Source: Mariniblastus sp.
GTDB taxonomy: Bacteria; Planctomycetota; Planctomycetia; Pirellulales; Pirellulaceae
Assembly (NCBI GenBank): GCA_011523945.1
Contig: WTFU01000050.1
Location: 1 to 38,274, forward strand
Reading direction: 5' to 3'
Length of the DNA: 38,274 nucleotides
Shown: positions 34,481 to 38,274 of the stretch, in pieces
Numbering within the stretch: position 1 is the first letter of the stretch
How the letters are laid out: each line of letters begins with the position of its first letter
Position numbers and translations under genes: made by a program
Notes under the pieces: model-generated
Told to the model about the DNA's origin: nothing
Databases searched by the model: none
What the model saw: only the letters and a program-made list of their open reading frames with translations

Positions 34481-35290
34481 ATGCTGCGTCTCTCTCGAGA
34501 AATTCGATTTTCACTGGTTTCGCCGGATAGTATCGGGGCGGTGGAATCAAAAAATTCATGGGCTGGTTGGCCGTCAACCAACGCCATGGTTCCTGCGCTA
34601 GTGTTAGGCTGCGTGATTGAGGGAGAACCGGATTCGGAATCGGGCTATCTTTGCGATGTCTCAAAAATCGACGGACTTTTGAGATCGATTGCAACAGACC
34701 TATTGATCGGTCACCCTCAGCGTTTTCCAACCGGTGAGCTAATGATACGCGGGGTTTGTCGAGAGTTTCTAAAGCGTTGGAATCATACATCGAGCTTGGT
34801 TTCTATTTCTTTGTCGACAAATCCTTACTTAGAATTTTCAATTCACGTAGAGCAAGATATGAATTTAATGGCAGACGAAGATGTGACAGTACATTTGACC
34901 CAGCAATTTGAGTTTTCTGCGGCACATCGGTTGCACTGTAGCCAACTTTCGGATGAAAAAAATCGGCAGTTGTTTGGCAAGTGCAATAACCCAGCGGGGC
35001 ATGGACACAATTATGTTCTCGATATCACGCTGTCTAATCAGGTTGAAAATCAGACCGGGGCCATTGTGTCGTTAGGTGAATTCGAAGCGACGGTAAAAGA
35101 GTTGGTAATTGACCGGCTCGATCACCAACATCTGAACCATGACGTCGCTTATTTTGCCGACGTTAATCCCACGGTTGAGAATATTGCTGCAGCGGTTTTT
35201 GAGTGGCTTGACGGCCACTTTGGCGAGGCAACACTTGAGCGGGTTCGAGTTTATGAAACTCCCAAAACATGGGCTGAGTGTACCCGTTGA
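34481..35290 (+). CDS. Duplicated 6-pyruvoyl/6-carboxytetrahydropterin synthase-like protein
   Basis: 269 residues. The C-terminal half (about 135-269) is a complete PTPS-type domain: FEFSAAHRLHC (His149), GKCNNPAGHGHNY (Cys168, His174, His176), DRLDHQHLNH (Asp214, His215), NPTVENIAAAVFEWL and RVYETPKTWAEC (Glu259). The three His form the zinc site; the Cys in GKCNNP is the eukaryotic PTPS-like nucleophile position. The N-terminal half (about 1-120) has the same order of elements in degenerate form (LSREIRFSL, GYLCDVSKIDGLL, FPTGELMIRGVCREFLKRW) but lacks the zinc histidines. An internal duplication with one inactive copy is likely. The pathway (queuosine, folate or biopterin) cannot be read from the context. 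Confidence 0.9.
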   Translation: MLRLSREIRFSLVSPDSIGAVESKNSWAGWPSTNAMVPALVLGCVIEGEPDSESGYLCDVSKIDGLLRSIATDLLIGHPQRFPTGELMIRGVCREFLKRWNHTSSLVSISLSTNPYLEFSIHVEQDMNLMADEDVTVHLTQQFEFSAAHRLHCSQLSDEKNRQLFGKCNNPAGHGHNYVLDITLSNQVENQTGAIVSLGEFEATVKELVIDRLDHQHLNHDVAYFADVNPTVENIAAAVFEWLDGHFGEATLERVRVYETPKTWAECTR

Positions 35291-35298
35291 GCGAATTC

Positions 35299-35363
35299 AA
35301 TTGGTTACGAACTGGTAGCCAATTAAGTTGCAAATCTCGACCGACTAAATTTCGGCGAGTTTT
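35299..35363 (+). terminator. Terminator region after the PTPS gene
   Basis: Two hairpins follow the stop codon. First, AATTGG (35299-35304) with CCAATT (35319-35324). Second, CTCG-a-CCGA (35336-35344) with TCGGCGAG (35352-35359), followed by TTTT (35360-35363). The second is a fair intrinsic terminator. Confidence 0.6.
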
Positions 35364-35385
35364 CATCACAGTTAGGCAAAGTCAA

Positions 35386-35871
35386 TTATGGTTTTAGTTT
35401 TTTCCGCAGGTCAGGAATGATTTCGGCCGGTACGAATCTTGCAAGTTGTTCGTCGGTTGCCAAGGGCGTGATCTGTTTGATCAGCGAACTGGAGACGTGA
35501 GCGTATTCACCATCCGCCATCAGAAAGACAGTCTCCAATTCATCATTAAGTGCGCGGTTGGCCATCATCATCGTAAATTCAGCGGCGATATCAGTGAGAG
35601 GCCGGACACCACGGATCATCACTTTCGCGTTGCACTTTTTGACAAAGTTGACCGCAAGGCCTTCGAACGTCTCCACTTGGACGTTGTTCAAATGGGCGGT
35701 CACCCGGTGGACGAGGTCCAGTCTTTCATCCGACTTAAAAAGGCCAGTTTTCTCAATATTGACACCAATTCCGATTACTAATTGGTCCACAAGTCGACTG
35801 CTTCGTTCGATAACGTTAAGGTGTCCGAGAGTGATCGGATCGAACGAGCCGGTATAAACGGCGGTCTTCAT
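35386..35871 (-). CDS. coaD: Phosphopantetheine adenylyltransferase
   Basis: Makes dephospho-CoA from 4'-phosphopantetheine and ATP, the penultimate step of CoA synthesis. 161 residues from the ATG at 35871 (MKTAVYTGSFDPITLGHLNVI); the frame to 35955 has unrelated residues. The nucleotidyltransferase motif GSFDPITLGH is intact, and IRGVRPLTDIAAEF and VSSSLIKQI (an ISSS-type motif) are normal for the family. Transcription seems to start between 35872 and the terminator of the upstream RNA candidate. Confidence 0.97.
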   Translation of the reverse strand: MKTAVYTGSFDPITLGHLNVIERSSRLVDQLVIGIGVNIEKTGLFKSDERLDLVHRVTAHLNNVQVETFEGLAVNFVKKCNAKVMIRGVRPLTDIAAEFTMMMANRALNDELETVFLMADGEYAHVSSSLIKQITPLATDEQLARFVPAEIIPDLRKKLKP

Positions 35872-35996
35872 TAGAGAATTGTCCTGTTGGATGTTTCCGC
35901 GAGAAAGCCAGAGTTGGGTTCCTTTGATGCTACTTAGTGTACCTAATAAGAGCATTTAATACGGAGTAGGGACGAGATATCAGCGGGTTGGAAATC

Positions 35997-36018
35997 AAAA
36001 AAGCCATTTTTCGTGGCT
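35997..36018 (-). terminator. Terminator-like hairpin with T-run (minus strand)
   Basis: On the minus strand AGCCA and TGGCT (36018-36014 and 36006-36002) form a 5-bp stem with a 7-nt loop, followed by six T residues (36002-35997). It ends the RNA candidate that lies upstream of coaD. Confidence 0.6.
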
Positions 36019-36260
36019 ACAAGGAAAGATTTTTTGGGAAAGAGGTTGGTTTGTTAGTGGTTCAATCCATATAATCAAGCCAACGACGGCGTTGAAACGG
36101 GTTTGTGACTGAATGCCGGTTTAATGCTCATGCCGAAACACTGGAAAAAGTGCTACAAGCCCACCTTCTTCGGAAGGACTACGCGTGATAACCGGAATCG
36201 TCGATACCTGAAAGCAGGTTCATCGCATTCTCTTTGATATGCCGTCGTGACACCACCCAA
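35997..36260 (-). ncRNA. Probable structured non-coding RNA, family not assigned
   Basis: No protein fits here. The minus strand has a TATAAT box (36272-36267), then nested long-range complements: ACCAC (36252-36256) with GTGGT (36057-36061), GCCGTCGT (36241-36248) with ACGACGGC (36083-36090), and AACCGG (36190-36195) with CCGGTT (36116-36121). Inside are small perfect hairpins: ACCTG/CAGGT (36206-36219), CCTTC/GAAGG (36164-36177) and CACT/AGTG (36139-36152). The stretch ends in a hairpin with six T. Expected length is about 264 nt. The CAACG/CGTTG hairpin (36081-36094) competes with the long helix. I cannot match it to a known RNA family with certainty; 6S-like is one guess. The other strand carries the same pairings but no terminator. 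Confidence 0.55.
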
Positions 36261-36266
36261 AGGCCA

Positions 36267-36272
36267 ATTATA
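36267..36272 (-). promoter_or_regulatory. TATAAT -10 box upstream of the RNA candidate
   Basis: A perfect TATAAT on the minus strand; the likely transcript start is about 36260. The -35 is poor (TTACTA at a 19-nt spacing). Confidence 0.5.
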
Positions 36273-36402
36273 CTAACGTAGAGTCTATTATTAGTAACGG
36301 GCACTCTGGTTCTATCCGAACTGGGCTGTTTATTTTTGGCGATGATCGGATTGCTGTCTTTGGCAAGTCCGACTCGCGAACGCAATTTTGAGGATAACTT
36401 CT

Positions 36403-36606
36403 GTGCAGAAGGGGCTTTGTATCGCCGCGCTAACGATCGCTATCATCGTTTTCGCTTTATTCCTTGCCGACTTAGTTCTGGGATTCTCCGGAATGCAACA
36501 GGTTGCGCCGTTCAAGTTTGCAAATATGTATATCGACATTGTGTTTGTCGTTTGCTCGCTGCTCTTGGCTGTGATGAGCTGGTTTACGCTTCGCGAACAG
36601 GTTTAG
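36403..36606 (+). CDS. Small two-helix membrane protein
   Basis: 67 residues from a GTG at 36403, supported by AGGA (36391-36394) 8 nt upstream; the TTG at 36388 adds five residues and overlaps that site. Two hydrophobic helices (LCIAALTIAIIVFALFLADL and DIVFVVCSLLLAVMSWFTL) joined by a short loop (GFSGMQQVAPFKFANMY), ending LREQV. Small proteins of this style occur in Pirellulaceae; function unknown. Confidence 0.7.
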   Translation: MQKGLCIAALTIAIIVFALFLADLVLGFSGMQQVAPFKFANMYIDIVFVVCSLLLAVMSWFTLREQV

Positions 36607-36905
36607 TTGTCCAATCGGGGCAAAAGACGGTTCGTCGCGATCTTCAATTCTTGCCGCTCTAATGGCGAGCGTCATCTCCAGCTCGACTGACGAATCGATG
36701 CGTGTGGCCTTGATCATTCTGCCGAGGTACTTGGGTTTGTTGATGCTCACCTCCAATGGCACAAAAGCGGTAAGAGCTTTTTGTGTTTGAAAATTGATTG
36801 ATTTCGTTTGTGAGTTGGAATTGTTTTTATTCTTAATCCGAACTGCGTTATCATAACGGTCTGGGGTTTGTTGCTTTCCCTCCTTCGTTTCTGGGAGAAT
36901 TTTTC
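36607..36905. other. 299-bp gap upstream of the Gfo/Idh gene
   Basis: No convincing gene. A 96-codon minus-strand frame (36472-36762) covers part of it but runs antisense through the small membrane protein gene and shows no domain. The last 100 bp are AT-rich and probably hold the promoter of the next gene. Confidence 0.4.
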
Positions 36906-38213
36906 ATGAGTCGTTCTTTGTCTCGCCGTGAATTTGCCAAAGCTGGTGCCGCATCTGCGGTTGCGGTTTCAATGCCTTCGGCAGTATCTGCTGCTCCACC
37001 CTCTGAGAAAGTTCGCGTAGGATTCGTCGGCGTCGGTAATCGCGGTTCTCAATTGATGAAGGCGTTTGCAACTCAGGACGACTGTGAATTCATTGGAGTT
37101 GCAGATGTTTACCAGCCCTATCGCGAACGAGCCAAACAGAATTTTGGGGCAAATCTGGTCGCAGTCGAAGACTATCGTAAGTTATTGGATCGAAAGGACA
37201 TCGATGCCATTGTCATAGCGACTCCTGACCACTGGCATGCGATTCAGGCAATTACTGCTATGTCTGCAGGAAAGGACGTCTACGTTGAAAAACCGTTGAG
37301 CGTGACGATTCATGAGGGGCGGCAGATGGTTGAGGCGGCGCAGCGGTACAACCGCATTTCCCAAGTTGGGTTGCATCGCCGCTCGATGAAGCTTTATCGG
37401 AATCTATCGGATTTGATGAAGTCAGATCAATTGGGGAAGATTACTGTTTCGAGAGCCTATCGTTTGAACAACATGTTCCCAGATGGAATTGGGCGGCTGC
37501 CGCATCAAAATCCCCCCGCTGATCTGAACTGGGATCTATGGCTTGGTCCACGTCCCAAGCAGGCTTATCAAGAGAATATTGCCCCCTATAAATTTCGCTG
37601 GTGGCAGCGGTTTTCTTCCCAGATGGGGAATTGGGGTGTGCATTATTTTGATACGATTCGCTGGATGCTCGGGGAGTCAGCGCCTGCATCGGTGGCGGCA
37701 ATTGGTGGTAATTTTGCGATTGATGATGACCGTACGATCCCGGATACCGCCGAAGCTGTATTTGAGATGCGTGGAGGGTCGCTGCTTACATTTGGACAAT
37801 ATGAAGCCACCAGTAATCCGGCGTTGGCTTATGGAGAGATTGAATTTCGTGGTACACAGGGGACCGCTTATTCTTCGTCAACGGGTTACAAGGTCATTGC
37901 AGAGAAACCGGGGCAGTTTCAGGCAAAGGGAGTCAGGGGGAAGGACTCTGAATTTATGCTAAACGAGCCTAATAGTGTGGCGACTGCGAACCACGCGAGA
38001 AATTTCTTAGATTGCGTAAAGTCGAGAAAGCAAACGAATTGCTCAATGGAAGAGGGGCATCGCTCGACCACTTTTGCACACCTTGCCAATATCTCATTGG
38101 CAACTAAGTCACGGCTTGAGTGGGATTCGGGGAATGAGCGGTTCGTCGATAATGAGCCGGCCAATGAGTTGTTGCATTACGAATACCGCAAAGGATTTGA
38201 ATTGCCGACCTGA
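36906..38213 (+). CDS. Gfo/Idh/MocA family oxidoreductase, Tat-exported
   Basis: 435 residues. The N-terminus SRREFAKAGAASAVAVSMPS is a twin-arginine signal. The Rossmann fold starts VRVGFVGVGNRGSQLMKAF (G-x-G-x-x-G), followed by IDAIVIATPDHWHA and YVEKPLSVTI, the EKP motif with the catalytic Lys. The C-terminal half (WNWDLWLGPRP-like segment, WGVHYFDTIRWML) matches GFO_IDH_MocA_C as found in planctomycetes. Likely substrate is a sugar or inositol in the periplasm; not determined. Upstream is AT-rich with no strong Shine-Dalgarno. Confidence 0.95.
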   Translation: MSRSLSRREFAKAGAASAVAVSMPSAVSAAPPSEKVRVGFVGVGNRGSQLMKAFATQDDCEFIGVADVYQPYRERAKQNFGANLVAVEDYRKLLDRKDIDAIVIATPDHWHAIQAITAMSAGKDVYVEKPLSVTIHEGRQMVEAAQRYNRISQVGLHRRSMKLYRNLSDLMKSDQLGKITVSRAYRLNNMFPDGIGRLPHQNPPADLNWDLWLGPRPKQAYQENIAPYKFRWWQRFSSQMGNWGVHYFDTIRWMLGESAPASVAAIGGNFAIDDDRTIPDTAEAVFEMRGGSLLTFGQYEATSNPALAYGEIEFRGTQGTAYSSSTGYKVIAEKPGQFQAKGVRGKDSEFMLNEPNSVATANHARNFLDCVKSRKQTNCSMEEGHRSTTFAHLANISLATKSRLEWDSGNERFVDNEPANELLHYEYRKGFELPT

Positions 38214-38274
38214 GCGCCAGTTTTCTAGTCGGGGATTTTACCGCGGAGGCAGCTCTTATTTAATGCAGCCCAAT
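38214..38274. other. Window edge, no gene seen
   Basis: Sixty-one bases after the oxidoreductase stop; no ORF or hairpin recognisable. Confidence 0.5.

Noticed and set aside
36059-36068. GGTTCAATCC, like a tRNA T-loop
   Set aside because: No 5-bp T-stem, acceptor stem or anticodon arm could be built around it.
36130-36237. 35-codon plus-strand frame (basic peptide)
   Set aside because: Overlaps the helices of the RNA candidate and has no ribosome-binding site; the base pairing explains the region better.
36472-36762. 96-codon minus-strand frame
   Set aside because: Antisense to the small membrane protein over part of its length, no domain and no ribosome site.

Overview
The window looks like a chromosomal segment of a planctomycete, most likely of the Pirellulaceae/Pirellulales type. 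The evidence is the set of family-specific proteins: the tail of a DUF1553 protein with a LamG-like domain overlapping a DUF1501 protein with a twin-arginine leader, a large PVC-type CxxCH haem-binding dehydrogenase, a Tat-exported Gfo/Idh/MocA oxidoreductase, a DUF2617 protein, a secreted RGG-rich protein and several Cys-rich lipoproteins. Many genes lack a clear Shine-Dalgarno site. I see no transposase, prophage, CRISPR array, rRNA or tRNA.

Layout. 1-2.8 kb (+): DUF1553/DUF1501 pair. 2.9-6.6 kb (-): two lipoproteins, a membrane protein and TrkH with a large insert. 6.7-7.35 kb (+): Cys-rich lipoprotein. 7.4-9.0 kb (-): HIT hydrolase, Trm112-like protein, BioD. 9.1-11.1 kb (+): putrescine formation from agmatine (AguB, AguA). 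11.25-12.0 kb (+): RGG-rich secreted protein with a strong terminator. 12.1-15.1 kb: methyltransferase, thioesterase, ferrochelatase, DUF2617. 15.1-15.7 kb: a gene-free, hairpin-rich stretch, then a small Cys-pair membrane protein. 16.1-18.9 kb (-): Ung, RecJ, L33. 19.1-25.8 kb: a divergent signalling locus. 25.8-29.0 kb: deoxyhypusine-synthase-like enzyme, an unknown protein, a methyltransferase. 29-31.6 kb: CxxCH dehydrogenase. 31.6-33.5 kb (-): flavin reductase-like protein and homogentisate dioxygenase. 33.7-35.3 kb (+): SDR and a duplicated PTPS. 35.4-36.6 kb: CoaD, a probable unassigned structured RNA, a tiny membrane protein. 36.9-38.2 kb: Gfo/Idh/MocA oxidoreductase.

Two things stand out. 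First, 19.1-25.8 kb holds an FHA-EAL protein, divergent from an AAA+ ATPase with an N-terminal winged-helix-like region, followed by an 1100-residue protein that fuses a Ser/Thr kinase to a Tubulin_2-like GTPase domain and a long helical tail. Together these suggest a phospho-signalling system built around a possible cytoskeletal or membrane-remodelling filament. Second, 35997-36260 (-) has a TATAAT box, nested long-range complementary helices, several small hairpins and a terminal hairpin with a T-run, which is the pattern of a stand-alone non-coding RNA of about 264 nt.

The polyamine genes also connect across the window. AguA and AguB would make putrescine, and the deoxyhypusine-synthase-like enzyme, in an organism expected to lack eIF5A, is a candidate to use putrescine (for example to make homospermidine).
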